Of a DNA stretch of 33,238 bases, positions 23,417-32,329 are shown in pieces. Numbering within the stretch: position 1 is the first letter of the stretch; every line of letters begins with the position of its first letter. A program made the position numbers and the translations under genes. The stretch is from Promethearchaeota archaeon (GTDB lineage Archaea; Asgardarchaeota; Lokiarchaeia; Sigyniarchaeales; Promethearchaeaceae): assembly GCA_018238965.1 (NCBI GenBank), contig JABCSI010000009.1, forward strand, positions 1 through 33,238, read 5' to 3'. The notes under the pieces were generated by a model. That model saw only the letters and a program-made list of their open reading frames with translations. It searched no databases and was not told the origin of the DNA.

Positions 23417-25006
23417 ATGAGTAAATCAACTACATCCCAAACCGAAACCCCAAAAAGCCCGGTATCAAAATTTAAGACTATCCTTCTGCTGGCTGTTACT
23501 ATTCTCAGCATTGGATTTTGGTACACGGCTATTTATGCTCCAATCGAATCCCATGAAGGTGAGTTTATTCTGGCATTGGATGATCCGCAATTTTCAAATT
23601 TAACCGATATCGCAATCTTGCACCATCCTTCGACTGCCAGAATCTCCCTGGAGTTTGACCCCACCGCCACTCTATTGTTCAATGCCTCGTGGCAACACAT
23701 TTATACCGAAGAAGGCGCCACCGAACCGTTAGATATGGTAGTGGAATATACCTTAACAGAAAATAACACTTTGTTATCGATAGATATTGCCGATTCCACC
23801 GACGATCAAGCCTTTAATTTCATGGGAATGATGTGGAATCGCATTAATATCTTCGAATGCGTGATCACCATTAATCCCATAGCACTAATGGATTTGTACG
23901 TAAATCTGGAGGATGTAGGAGTTGACATTTACGCCCAGGAAACCCATTTTAGCACATTCAATATTGAATACGAAACTGGACATGTAGATATCTATCTGGA
24001 TAATGTAACGGTCCAAAACCCCGTTAACATTGAAGGATTATCTGCAGGGAATGATATTTACTTAAACAATGTGATTTTTGAATCTAATTTTTCAGCCTCC
24101 ACTATCTCAGGGCACCAAGATTTATTTATCTCGGATGTGGAATTTCAAAATGTTTCTGTTGATACCGTGTCTGCCGGAATCGATTTCATCTGTGATGATT
24201 CGACCGCTCTGGATGTGAAAATTTCCTCGGCCACTGGGCATATTGATTATTTTGTAGACAATCAGATTCTTAATGATCTAACCATCACAACAGCTTCATC
24301 TGGTATTGATGTTATCGGTACGATGGTGGAAATGGGCAATGTTGCGCTTACAACTGGCACTGGACATATCGATGCGGTGTTTCAGGATGCCAACACTGGG
24401 GACCTCACTCTTACCACAGCCACTGCAGGAATTGATCTGTATATAGATGATTCCGTTACCGGTAATGTGTCAGCTACCAGTGCCACAGGTCATATTGACG
24501 TGTTTTTGAATGCCCTGGAGGCTCAAAACATATTTGTCACCGATGGTACGGGTGGTGTATATTTTAACCTATTTGAAAGTGAAGTTGCTGATGTTTCTAT
24601 TCACCGAACCACCGGATATGCGAATATCCAATTGGAAGATTCCACAGTTGGGGATATTTCTATCAGTAGCACTTCGGGTGGAACGGATTTTCTAATGGAA
24701 CGGGGTGTTCTTCAAGGCAATATTACGGTCGACACCTCAACGGGTCATCAAGATGTTGAATTGTTTGATATTTCCTTCAATCACACCCTCTACGTAGATA
24801 TTTCAACCACAACTGCTGGATTGGATCTATACTGGTCCCAAGAACAAGTATCGGTGAATTTTCCGGTGTATGTTACTCTGGAAAGTACCTATGGGCAAAT
24901 TGATGCAGAAATCTACTTGCAATCCGGGGATGAAGAATGGTTTACCTTTATCATTTTCACAGATGACGACAATCCAAACGTCGAAATTGAAGCGCCGGAT
25001 TACTAA
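23417..25006 (+). CDS. Membrane-anchored surface protein with 21-residue alternating beta-solenoid repeats
   Basis: The 529-residue protein starts with a Lys-containing stretch and one hydrophobic segment (residues 20-40), a signal anchor that puts the rest outside the cell. From about 165 to 500 a conserved Asp (or substitute) recurs at 170, 191, 213, 235, 256, 277, 298, 319, 340, 361, 382 (Tyr), 403 (Asn), 424, 446, 470 and 496, nearly all 21-22 apart. The preceding residues alternate between G-H-x-D (for example TGHID) and A/S-G-x-D (for example TAGID). Each rung also has a Leu/Ile/Val-rich strand. This fits a beta-solenoid related in style to DUF4097 putative adhesins. It ends in an acidic tail (DDDNPNVEIEAPDY). 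Ligand and role are unknown. Confidence 0.8.
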   Translation: MSKSTTSQTETPKSPVSKFKTILLLAVTILSIGFWYTAIYAPIESHEGEFILALDDPQFSNLTDIAILHHPSTARISLEFDPTATLLFNASWQHIYTEEGATEPLDMVVEYTLTENNTLLSIDIADSTDDQAFNFMGMMWNRINIFECVITINPIALMDLYVNLEDVGVDIYAQETHFSTFNIEYETGHVDIYLDNVTVQNPVNIEGLSAGNDIYLNNVIFESNFSASTISGHQDLFISDVEFQNVSVDTVSAGIDFICDDSTALDVKISSATGHIDYFVDNQILNDLTITTASSGIDVIGTMVEMGNVALTTGTGHIDAVFQDANTGDLTLTTATAGIDLYIDDSVTGNVSATSATGHIDVFLNALEAQNIFVTDGTGGVYFNLFESEVADVSIHRTTGYANIQLEDSTVGDISISSTSGGTDFLMERGVLQGNITVDTSTGHQDVELFDISFNHTLYVDISTTTAGLDLYWSQEQVSVNFPVYVTLESTYGQIDAEIYLQSGDEEWFTFIIFTDDDNPNVEIEAPDY

Positions 25007-25024
25007 ACATCCATTTCTAATGTG

Positions 25025-25126
25025 CACAAATCCACAAACCCATAAACCTATAAAACACTTTTTTCTTTTCTTTCCATCATTCTATCATTCTATCATTCAT
25101 CTTCTATCTTTCTTTCTTCTTTTACA
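25025..25126. repeat. Pyrimidine-rich low-complexity tract between convergent genes
   Basis: A tract rich in T and C, including TCTATCATTC repeated in tandem near 25075-25100, fills the gap between the solenoid gene and the convergent cupin gene. It gives a T-rich terminator for the former. Confidence 0.6.
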
Positions 25127-25127
25127 A

Positions 25128-25517
25128 TTAAATATGTTCCAAGGAACTGCGAGTTTTATCACTTTGAACATTTCCTGTATTCAGCATAGATTCAGGTTCA
25201 AAAAGCAATACATGCACTTCCTTTTCTGACACGGGGCGATGTTCAACACCCTTGGGAACGATAACAAAATCATCTTTTTCCAACATGAGATTATGGGTGC
25301 GAAATTCCATTGTAAATTTTCCCTGAATCACCAGAAAGAATTCCTCCTCATGGTCATGGGCATGCCAGTCAAACTTACCTTGGAATTTAACCAATTTGAC
25401 CATTTGCCCGTTTAATTTCCCAACAACTCGGGGATTCCAGTAATCCTCGAATTGGGCTAATTTCTCAACTATATTCCCTGTCTGAATTTTGGGTTCATTA
25501 TCCATTTCCATATCCAT
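25128..25517 (-). CDS. Cupin-domain protein
   Basis: The 129-residue protein has both cupin motifs: WHAHDHEEEFFLVIQGKFTM (metal-binding His, His and Glu) and FVIVPKGVEHRPVSEKEVHV (second His). The fold is a small single-domain cupin like those annotated as mannose-6-phosphate isomerase-like or uncharacterised. The function may be an isomerase, dioxygenase or binding protein; nothing in the sequence decides. The start could be Met1, Met3 or Met5, since the first residues (MDMEMDNEP) come from a small hexamer repeat. No partner gene is adjacent. Confidence 0.88.
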   Translation of the reverse strand: MDMEMDNEPKIQTGNIVEKLAQFEDYWNPRVVGKLNGQMVKLVKFQGKFDWHAHDHEEEFFLVIQGKFTMEFRTHNLMLEKDDFVIVPKGVEHRPVSEKEVHVLLFEPESMLNTGNVQSDKTRSSLEHI

Positions 25518-25868
25518 TCTATGAATTCCCGTTAATATAAAATTGATTACGATACAAACATAACCTTGGTTATCGCTCAGTGAGGGTAGTTTGATGGACC
25601 CACTTATCGAATAATTGCGCTTTTTACATTTTCTTGGAGAGCTATAAGGATTAGAATTTTATTCGATTTCGGTGTAGAAAACTTATAAGATTGACTTCAC
25701 CGAGGTAAAAAAAATATGGAACATATGCTCAAATGCGATTGTGGGAAGGAATTGTTGGCAAATTCTTACTCCGAATTGTTAGATGTAACACAAAAACACG
25801 AAGGAAAATACCATTCTTGAATGGAAGAAGAGAAGGAAGAAAAAAAAGAACTATAAAGGAGACAAAAT
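25518..25868. other. Gap of about 350 bp with one probable small gene
   Basis: Between the cupin gene and the class V aminotransferase (both minus strand) lies mainly AT-rich DNA. It contains a 34-residue plus-strand frame at 25716-25820 and a purine-rich stretch (25826-25860) that is a T/C tract on the minus strand past the aminotransferase stop. No RNA gene is recognised. Confidence 0.55.
25716..25820 (+). CDS. Possible small Cys/His protein (34 aa), DUF1059-like in style
   Basis: An ATG at 25716, ten bases after GAGGT, opens a 34-residue frame that begins MEHMLKCDCGKELLANSYSE and ends with HEGKYHS. A C-x-C-G start followed by a helix and a late His pattern recalls tiny DUF1059-type proteins (C-x-C-G-W/x, then a V/T-x-x-H helix). 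A CTTATAAG box lies at 25682-25689. The Cys and His could bind a metal. Only the short length makes this uncertain; the codon-like composition and ribosome binding site support it. Confidence 0.5.
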   Translation: MEHMLKCDCGKELLANSYSELLDVTQKHEGKYHS

Positions 25869-27644
25869 TTATTGATGGCTTTGGAAATTAAACCATCGGA
25901 GTTCTTCTGCGGTTGGGTCTTGAAACTGCTCAAAATTTTCGGGTTCTTGAAGTGATTCGGCAATTTTTTTTGCTTCTTTTAGGTATTGATCAAATAGCTC
26001 CTTCCGATTCATTTCTTTCTCATCAAAACAATTCCGGAGATCCATTTTCAACACGTTTTCGATGTTGGGGATTTTTTGGAGATCATCATCTTGAAATTTA
26101 TGGTGGATCCAATCGCCCGTCTCAAAATTGAAGGAATATAAAGAAAGGAATCTATGGCCAAATTCCGCGATAAACTCGAGGGCAGAACAGAGGAAATCGA
26201 ACTCTGCTTCCGAAATGAGATAATGGAAATTCAAGCGAGTCCACCCGGGTTTGATCCCAATTTTCCCCTGCTGTACGACTTTTCGGAATTTTAGGGACCT
26301 GTCTTCTCCAATATCCAGTAACGAATGCCCATAGGGTCCGGAGCACATACACCCCGCCCGACTTTGGATGCCAAATAAATCATTGAGCAATTTCGTGCAG
26401 AATTTCGGATGCAGGTATTTATCGCCGTGTTTTACCATAAATGAAATTATCGATAAGCGGTGATCCGGCTCTATTGGGCCCAAAATTTCAATATTAGGAT
26501 GTTTAGTTAGCCTCTCTAAAGCACGAGAGATGAAGTCATATTCTTTTGCTTCAATTTCATCGATTCCAATTGCATCCTTAAGATCAATCGCCAATCCTGC
26601 TTTGATTGTTTGTAAAATCCCGGGTGTACCTGCCCTTTCCCGAGTTTCCACATCTTCAGAATAATCAACACCGGAGGAGCTAACGTAATCAACCGTTCCT
26701 CCAGCGGCGGACGTAGGAATAATCGCCCTATTATAGAGCTTCTCATTGAAAACTAGGATACCGGTTGACCCAGGGCCCCCGACAAATTTATGGGGAGAAA
26801 TGTAAATGGCATCGAAATACGATTCCACATCTTTGTTCATGTCAATTTTAACGTAAGGGGCGCTCGCAGCAAAATCGAAGCAGGCAAGACCCCCATATTG
26901 ATGCATAAGTCGGGCAATTTTATATACAGGCGACCTCACACCGGTGACATTCGAAGCCGCGGAAAAAGACCCGATTTTCATTCGATTTTGATATTGGGGA
27001 AGACTTAATTTATTCTTTAGGTCATCTATATCAAAATAGCCTTCAGGAGTGAGACCGATGACCACGACATCTGCAACGGCTTCTCGCCACATTATATCAT
27101 TGGAATGATGTTCATAGGAAGAGATAAACACCACTGGGCGTAATTCTTCCATTTTTTTTTGCAGCCGGTCCAGCATTTGGGGATCTCCAAAGCCAATCTC
27201 ACCCTCACTCTTACTTTCACTCTCATTTTCGGAGATTTTCGAATATAATGACATAATAAGCAAGCGGGTTGCTTCCGGAAGGCGCACACCTAGAATTTCT
27301 TGAAATTTTGTAATAGCACCCGTAGTGCCTGTTCCCGTTGCGATGATGTAACAGTTCTTATCCGCATTAAATGCTTTTTTTATGATCTTTTCTGCTCCAT
27401 GCAATAACCCAGTCATATGGCGCCCAGTGATGTCGTCTTCTGTATGAGTGTTTGCATATTCACGTTGAATTTTGATGAGATATTTCTCAATGAATGCAAT
27501 AGATCGTCCAGATGCCGTGAAATCGGCATAGGTTAATAATCGGGTGCCAAACGGGGTCGTGAAGGTAAAATCCCGACCAATAATTTCGTGTCGAACTTGA
27601 TCGAAGGAAAGCTTTGGGGTCTTTGGGGTCATTTTCGTTCTCAA
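25869..27644 (-). CDS. Class V aminotransferase (cysteine desulfurase-like PLP enzyme)
   Basis: This fold-type I PLP enzyme has the cofactor lysine Lys286 in SPHKFVGGPGS, Asp257 in FDFAASAP, the ring-stacking His pair in SYEHHSND (179-180) and a late Cys432/Cys434 in SRAGCMCSGPYGH. The Cys loop resembles that of SufS-like desulfurases, which release sulfur from cysteine, but long archaeal homologues of this class are not proven desulfurases. The 591 residues exceed SufS (about 410), with a C-terminal region of roughly 120 residues after the core. A short acidic insert (SENESESKSEGE, 138-149) comes from a period-6 repeat. No SufB/C/D or IscU gene is adjacent. Confidence 0.9.
   Translation of the reverse strand: MRTKMTPKTPKLSFDQVRHEIIGRDFTFTTPFGTRLLTYADFTASGRSIAFIEKYLIKIQREYANTHTEDDITGRHMTGLLHGAEKIIKKAFNADKNCYIIATGTGTTGAITKFQEILGVRLPEATRLLIMSLYSKISENESESKSEGEIGFGDPQMLDRLQKKMEELRPVVFISSYEHHSNDIMWREAVADVVVIGLTPEGYFDIDDLKNKLSLPQYQNRMKIGSFSAASNVTGVRSPVYKIARLMHQYGGLACFDFAASAPYVKIDMNKDVESYFDAIYISPHKFVGGPGSTGILVFNEKLYNRAIIPTSAAGGTVDYVSSSGVDYSEDVETRERAGTPGILQTIKAGLAIDLKDAIGIDEIEAKEYDFISRALERLTKHPNIEILGPIEPDHRLSIISFMVKHGDKYLHPKFCTKLLNDLFGIQSRAGCMCSGPYGHSLLDIGEDRSLKFRKVVQQGKIGIKPGWTRLNFHYLISEAEFDFLCSALEFIAEFGHRFLSLYSFNFETGDWIHHKFQDDDLQKIPNIENVLKMDLRNCFDEKEMNRKELFDQYLKEAKKIAESLQEPENFEQFQDPTAEELRWFNFQSHQ
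27196..27235 (-). repeat. Period-6 repeat encoding the acidic insert
   Basis: TCACTC/TTTCAC-type hexamers repeat for about 40 bp and encode alternating Glu and Ser in a surface insert of the aminotransferase. Confidence 0.6.
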
Positions 27645-27697
27645 CTCAGATAATATTTCTTGTAATGAATAATCTTAATTAAATTATGGGGATTTCC

Positions 27698-27716
27698 CAA
27701 TAAAAAAATCTTATTG
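27698..27716. promoter_or_regulatory. Dyad between aminotransferase and Lrp genes
   Basis: CAATAA-AAAAATC-TTATTG has perfect 6-bp arms in the 145-bp divergent gap. Lrp proteins often bind such AT-rich dyads near their own promoters. A TATA-like CATATTAATAAA lies at 27742-27753. Confidence 0.35.
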
Positions 27717-27789
27717 AGAATAATGTCTAAATAAGAACATGCATATTAATAAACCAGCACGAAATATTATTAATTACGAGTGAACAATC

Positions 27790-28293
27790 ATGCCTTCTGA
27801 AATTATCGATGAAAAAAAGCGGCGAAGCTTTTTAGATCCCATAGATCGTAAAATTTTGAATGCGCTTCAAGAAAATGACCGAATTCCGCACCTCGAATTG
27901 GCAAAACAAATAGGAATTGCGAAATCAACGCTGACTTACCGTATTAAACGTTTAGAGGATGAAAAAATAATAATTGGGTATCGGGCGGTGGTCGATGCCG
28001 CAAAGCTCGGAAAAGATGAGCAGATAATTGTCCGTATTCGTGCAAAATTTGGAGCGGGCTATCATGAAAAAGTCGGAGAAATGCTCTCCAAGATTCCAGG
28101 TGTATATGCAGTATATTTCGTGTTTGGAGAAAACGATTTTGTAATACTGGCACGGGCCGCCAATCGGGAGGAATTATTTGAAAAAATGAAGATTCTATTC
28201 AATTCGGAATTTGTGGAGCGAACAACAACCGATGTAGTGACGAAAGTCATAAAGGAGGATTTTTGCACCTTTTTGGAAATAGATAATGAATAG
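27790..28293 (+). CDS. Lrp/AsnC-family transcriptional regulator
   Basis: The 167-residue protein has the standard layout. The helix-turn-helix is at about residues 15-65 (LDPIDRKILNALQENDRIPH, then LAKQIGIAKSTLTYRIKRLE). A RAM ligand-binding domain follows from about 78 (EQIIVRIRAKFGAGYHEKVG, then IPGVYAVYFVFGENDFVILA). Such regulators sense amino acids and form octamers. It is divergent from the class V aminotransferase, whose gene it may control. The ligand is not readable. Confidence 0.94.
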   Translation: MPSEIIDEKKRRSFLDPIDRKILNALQENDRIPHLELAKQIGIAKSTLTYRIKRLEDEKIIIGYRAVVDAAKLGKDEQIIVRIRAKFGAGYHEKVGEMLSKIPGVYAVYFVFGENDFVILARAANREELFEKMKILFNSEFVERTTTDVVTKVIKEDFCTFLEIDNE

Positions 28294-28349
28294 ACAATAA
28301 ATAAAGTAAAAATAGGTAAAAAAAATATTGATAAATTAGGGTTTTTGGA

Positions 28350-30020
28350 CTACATCATGCCCGGAGGCATTCCGCCCATGCCGCCCATACCAGGAGGCAT
28401 ACCACCCATACCACCGCCGCCAGGAGGTCCCCCGGCAGACTTGGCACCTGCGATAATATCATCAATCCGTAAAATCATTTGGGCACTTTCGGAGGCCGAT
28501 TTAATGGCTTGCTTCTTCACAGCAACGGGTTCAATTACATCGATATCCGTCATGTCGTCCTCAACACGCATCTCGGTCAGATTTAAGCCGGCATACTTCT
28601 TGCCTTCGCCGTGGGCCGCACGGATTTTCATGAGCATTTCTATTTGATCTAAGCCTGCATTCTCGGCCAAAGTCTTCGGAATGATATCCATCGAATCGGC
28701 GAACACCTCAACGGCGAGTTGTTCACGACCCTCAAGGGTTTCGGCAAACTTGCGCAAGCCTTTTGCAACTTCGGCCTCTGGAGCACCGCCGCCGCCAACA
28801 ACACTGGGTTCTTCCATACAATCCTTAACCACACAGAGTGCATCGTGGATAGAACGATCGGTTTCGTCCACTACCAATTCGGTGCCGCCTCGAATAAAGA
28901 TTACAACCGATTTTGGATGCTTACATTCTTCGACGAATACCCAATTTTCATTCATGACTTTGCGCTCTTCCACGAGACCAGCAAACCCCACACCATCGGG
29001 CGACATATCGTCGAGGTTAGAATAGATGGTAGCACCGGTGGCCTTCGAGAGTTTATCCAGATCGGACTTCTTAACACGACGAACCGCGGACACACCCTTC
29101 TTAACTAAAAAGTGTTGCGCCATATCATCGATTCCCTTCTGGCAGATTACCATATTAGCGCCAGTGGCTACAATCTTATCGGCCAAATCTTGGAGCATTT
29201 GTTGTTCTTGATCCAAAAAGGCGTTAATCTGATCAGGGCTGGTGATTTGTAATTTTGCATCGAATTCGGTCTTCTCAACCTCAACTGCGGCCGAAATCAA
29301 CAAGACTTTTGCGTCTTCAACGCGTTTGGGCATCCCAGAATTGACAATTTCCTTATCCAGGATAATTCCCGAGATAAATTTGGTTGCTTCGATGGAATCG
29401 CCTTCCTTCTTTTGGATTTGAACACGATCCAAATCAACGGTGCTGACACCATCAATTTCCTCACGTACTGCTAAGCAAGCGTCAACCACAATATTGGAAA
29501 TCAATTCATCGTATTCATGGATAATTTTGGAGCTCATGGCAGTCTTTGCCGCCTTTTTGAGCATAATTCTATCGGTTGGATCTATTTTGGTTGCCATTTC
29601 ATCGATAATTTCCAGTGATCGTGCGGCTGCTTTACGAAAGCCTTCGGTAATGACCGTAGGATGAATTTTTTGATCCAATAATTTTTCCGCCCGTTTCAAT
29701 AATTCACCCGCGAGAATAACGCTGGTTGTGGTGCCATCCCCTGTTTCTTCGTCTTGGGTTTTGGCAACTTCTACCATCATTTTGGCTGCAGGATGTTGAA
29801 CGTCGATTTCCTTTAAGATAGTGGCGCCGTCATTTGTTATGGTTACATCGCCAAACTGATCCACAAGCATTTTATCCATACCACGGGGTCCGAGGCTAGA
29901 TCGTACCGCTTCGGCTATTGCTTTAGCGGCAAGAATGTTATTGCGCGTTGCACTTTTTCCAGTGGTACGCTCTGATCCTTCTTTCAGGATCAGGACAGGA
30001 GTTCCGCCTAATTGAGACAT
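28350..30020 (-). CDS. ths: Thermosome (group II chaperonin) subunit
   Basis: The protein of 556 residues folds other proteins in an ATP-driven double ring. Landmarks are the N-terminal [10 protein letters not shown] (43-52), TNDGATIL (62-69) and the ATP motif GDGTTT (94-99). [15 protein letters not shown] lies in the C-terminal equatorial domain. It ends in a flexible Gly-Gly-Met tail ([12 protein letters not shown]) typical of archaeal subunits. Only one subunit gene is in the window, so whether the ring is homo- or hetero-oligomeric cannot be told. A TATA box lies about 20 nt ahead of the ATG. Confidence 0.98.
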   Translation of the reverse strand: MSQLGGTPVLILKEGSERTTGKSATRNNILAAKAIAEAVRSSLGPRGMDKMLVDQFGDVTITNDGATILKEIDVQHPAAKMMVEVAKTQDEETGDGTTTSVILAGELLKRAEKLLDQKIHPTVITEGFRKAAARSLEIIDEMATKIDPTDRIMLKKAAKTAMSSKIIHEYDELISNIVVDACLAVREEIDGVSTVDLDRVQIQKKEGDSIEATKFISGIILDKEIVNSGMPKRVEDAKVLLISAAVEVEKTEFDAKLQITSPDQINAFLDQEQQMLQDLADKIVATGANMVICQKGIDDMAQHFLVKKGVSAVRRVKKSDLDKLSKATGATIYSNLDDMSPDGVGFAGLVEERKVMNENWVFVEECKHPKSVVIFIRGGTELVVDETDRSIHDALCVVKDCMEEPSVVGGGGAPEAEVAKGLRKFAETLEGREQLAVEVFADSMDIIPKTLAENAGLDQIEMLMKIRAAHGEGKKYAGLNLTEMRVEDDMTDIDVIEPVAVKKQAIKSASESAQMILRIDDIIAGAKSAGGPPGGGGMGGMPPGMGGMGGMPPGMM

Positions 30021-30033
30021 TTTTAAGATTCCT

Positions 30034-30045
30034 CTATATATTTTA
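30034..30045 (-). promoter_or_regulatory. TATA box of the thermosome gene
   Basis: TAAAATATATAG on the minus strand lies close to the start codon. At usual archaeal spacing the mRNA would be leaderless. Confidence 0.5.
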
Positions 30046-30315
30046 GTCTAAAACCACTACCCAAATTCTAATTCCATTTTATAAGTTCATCCATCAATGC
30101 TTTGGGAGCATATTTGGAGAGCACAACAAAAACAGAAAATGAGCATCGTGTGGTCGTATGTATGGATCAGATGTGTTGAAAAATTTTAAACTTTTTGACT
30201 TTTGCTGACTTAGACTTCCAATTTTTATATTTATTTTGCATAATCACCTATAATCAAATATAATCCCCCAATATACTTTTATTCCCAAAAAACCACTGAA
30301 TTTCAAGTGATTACA

Positions 30316-32091
30316 ATGAATTATGATCAAAATCGAAATCGAAAAACAATGAAATATAGCATAATTATTGCCGTGATGATCGTATTTGCGGCGTTGGGGC
30401 AAAGATCCCTTTCAGTGAATTCAAATTTAATTCAAGCAGAAACAAAAGCAGAAACAATTCAATCAGCGGGGTCTTGGACACTAACATCGATATCTATTGA
30501 TAACGCGGGTACAAGCACTTGGGTTAATACCGAATCCACGTATGATTGGTGCACGGGCTCCGGTATTGAGGGAGACCCTTATTTGATTGAAAACGTAACG
30601 ATAACACCTAGTTCTGGTTCCGGTATAACTATTAAAAACTCCCGTGGGGTGTTTTTCAAGATCCAAAATTGCACATCGGGTACAACCACTACCGCTGCCG
30701 GCTATGGAGGGATTGGGATCTACAACTCGGATTTTGGGGAGTTAATCGAAAATAATTGCTCAGAAGGAGCCGGAAGTGGCATCGCATTTGAAAATAGCGA
30801 CAATATAACGATTCAAGATAACTTTTTGAGCTATAATGAATTTCACGGAATATTCTTTGACGGTAGTCCAGATAGCTGTGATGAAAATACCATCAGTGGG
30901 AATACCATGATTAATAATTCAATACTGGGCATATATTTGAACTATAATAACTCTCTGAACATCATTGAGGGGAATCTGATAGATGGATTGGGTAGTCAAG
31001 ACAATGGGATAGATTTTTCCAATTATGGGGATTATAATACAATTATTGATAATAATATCCAAAACCTCAACGGTTTGGCAATAAATTTTGGATATATGGG
31101 TAGTTTGAATGGACATAACTACAATCTTGTCCAAGACAATACCATATTGGGGGGATCTAAAGGCATCTATTTTGAAACCGATGGTATTGGTAATGAAATA
31201 ATCGGAAATTCGCTCACAGAACTAACATCCTCAGGAGTGTGGGTGGCAGGTGAAGACGTCTTACTTCAAGCCACCTTGGTGCAAAACAATGATTTCTCTG
31301 AATGTAAAACAGGCATTGTAGCTGATCGATATACAGAAGACACACTTATTACGGGAAATACAATAAATGGGACTTCTACCGGTACAGGGATAAACCTTTA
31401 TACATGGAGTAGAAATAACATTGTGAAGGAAAATATCATTAATTACAACAAAAGGGGGATTATGTTACAAAATTCCAATGAAACTCACCCAATAATAAAC
31501 AACACCATAAATTACAATTCAGAATACGGAATCTATGGTTATGCGTGTAAGGACCAATCTATTTTGGATAACGTTTTACGGTACAATAATAAAAGTGGGA
31601 TACATTTCTTTTTCTCGGAAAACAATGTTGTGGCGGGTAATATCATCTCCGAAAGTATCCAAGATGGTTTATCCTTATTTCTAAGTAATGAAACATACAT
31701 CTCGGGAAACATCATCACCATGAATCAGAATAACGGAATTTTTTCTAACAAAAGCAATGCCAATCACATCGTTGGTAATATGATTTATGACAATGGGGGT
31801 ACAGGAATCTCGTTGGAGTCGAGTAATGATAGCGTAGTCCACGATAATATTTTGGGAGGAAATCTTGTATGCATTGAAGAGGTAAATTGCGTTGGAACCA
31901 TTGAATATGACAATCTCTGTATCCAGATTGGCGATGGAGATCCCAATGATAATGAAACCCTCAGTATGTCTTCACTTTTGGATGCCCTTACCGATACGGA
32001 GGGTATTGTCATCGGCGGAACCGGATTGGGGATTGGAGCGATCATCGCAGCCTTAGTCGCAGGGGGAAAAAAGAAACCTAAAAAGAAATAG
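30316..32091 (+). CDS. NosD/pectate-lyase-like right-handed beta-helix surface protein with C-terminal anchor
   Basis: The 591-residue protein (from ATG 30316; a GTG at 30307 is possible) starts with a hydrophobic export signal (KYSIIIAVMIVFAALG). It then has a long series of parallel beta-helix repeats of about 22 residues rich in N-x-I and G-I (such as ENSDNITIQDN, SGIHFFFSENN). Near the end a Gly-rich hydrophobic segment (GIVIGGTGLGIGAIIAALVA) is followed by a Lys tail (KKKPKKK), a membrane stop anchor. It is exported and tethered to the cell surface. Beta-helix proteins of this type bind or cleave polysaccharides or serve as surface structure; no catalytic residues are evident. It is divergent from the thermosome gene. 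Confidence 0.9.
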   Translation: MNYDQNRNRKTMKYSIIIAVMIVFAALGQRSLSVNSNLIQAETKAETIQSAGSWTLTSISIDNAGTSTWVNTESTYDWCTGSGIEGDPYLIENVTITPSSGSGITIKNSRGVFFKIQNCTSGTTTTAAGYGGIGIYNSDFGELIENNCSEGAGSGIAFENSDNITIQDNFLSYNEFHGIFFDGSPDSCDENTISGNTMINNSILGIYLNYNNSLNIIEGNLIDGLGSQDNGIDFSNYGDYNTIIDNNIQNLNGLAINFGYMGSLNGHNYNLVQDNTILGGSKGIYFETDGIGNEIIGNSLTELTSSGVWVAGEDVLLQATLVQNNDFSECKTGIVADRYTEDTLITGNTINGTSTGTGINLYTWSRNNIVKENIINYNKRGIMLQNSNETHPIINNTINYNSEYGIYGYACKDQSILDNVLRYNNKSGIHFFFSENNVVAGNIISESIQDGLSLFLSNETYISGNIITMNQNNGIFSNKSNANHIVGNMIYDNGGTGISLESSNDSVVHDNILGGNLVCIEEVNCVGTIEYDNLCIQIGDGDPNDNETLSMSSLLDALTDTEGIVIGGTGLGIGAIIAALVAGGKKKPKKK

Positions 32092-32144
32092 TCCAAAATT
32101 GACCGTGTGACAGATTCCGATACAAAATCGGGATTTTTTTCTTT

Positions 32145-32262
32145 ATTACATCTTCCTTTTTCGATTCCCACTTCTATTTCAACTTCTAATTCAATTTTCA
32201 ACTCCATATTAATTTATATTTCAATCTCTATTTTCATATCCACAATAATTTCTACTAAGATT
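32145..32262. repeat. Degenerate period-6 repeat in intergenic DNA
   Basis: T-rich hexamers (TTCTAT, TTCAAC, TTCAAT, TATTTC and similar) fill most of the 238-bp gap between the beta-helix gene and the methyltransferase-like gene. They supply T-rich termination for the former. Nothing else is seen in the gap. Confidence 0.65.
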
Positions 32263-32329
32263 GTCTCTATTATCACCCTTCTGGGAAAGTTAAGTTAAGT
32301 TTTATATTCTTTTTCGTTGAGTACTCTTT

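Noticed and set aside
31785-32207. 140-residue minus-strand frame starting in the period-6 repeat
   Set aside because: Its charged start comes from the hexamer repeat and the rest is antisense to the beta-helix gene.
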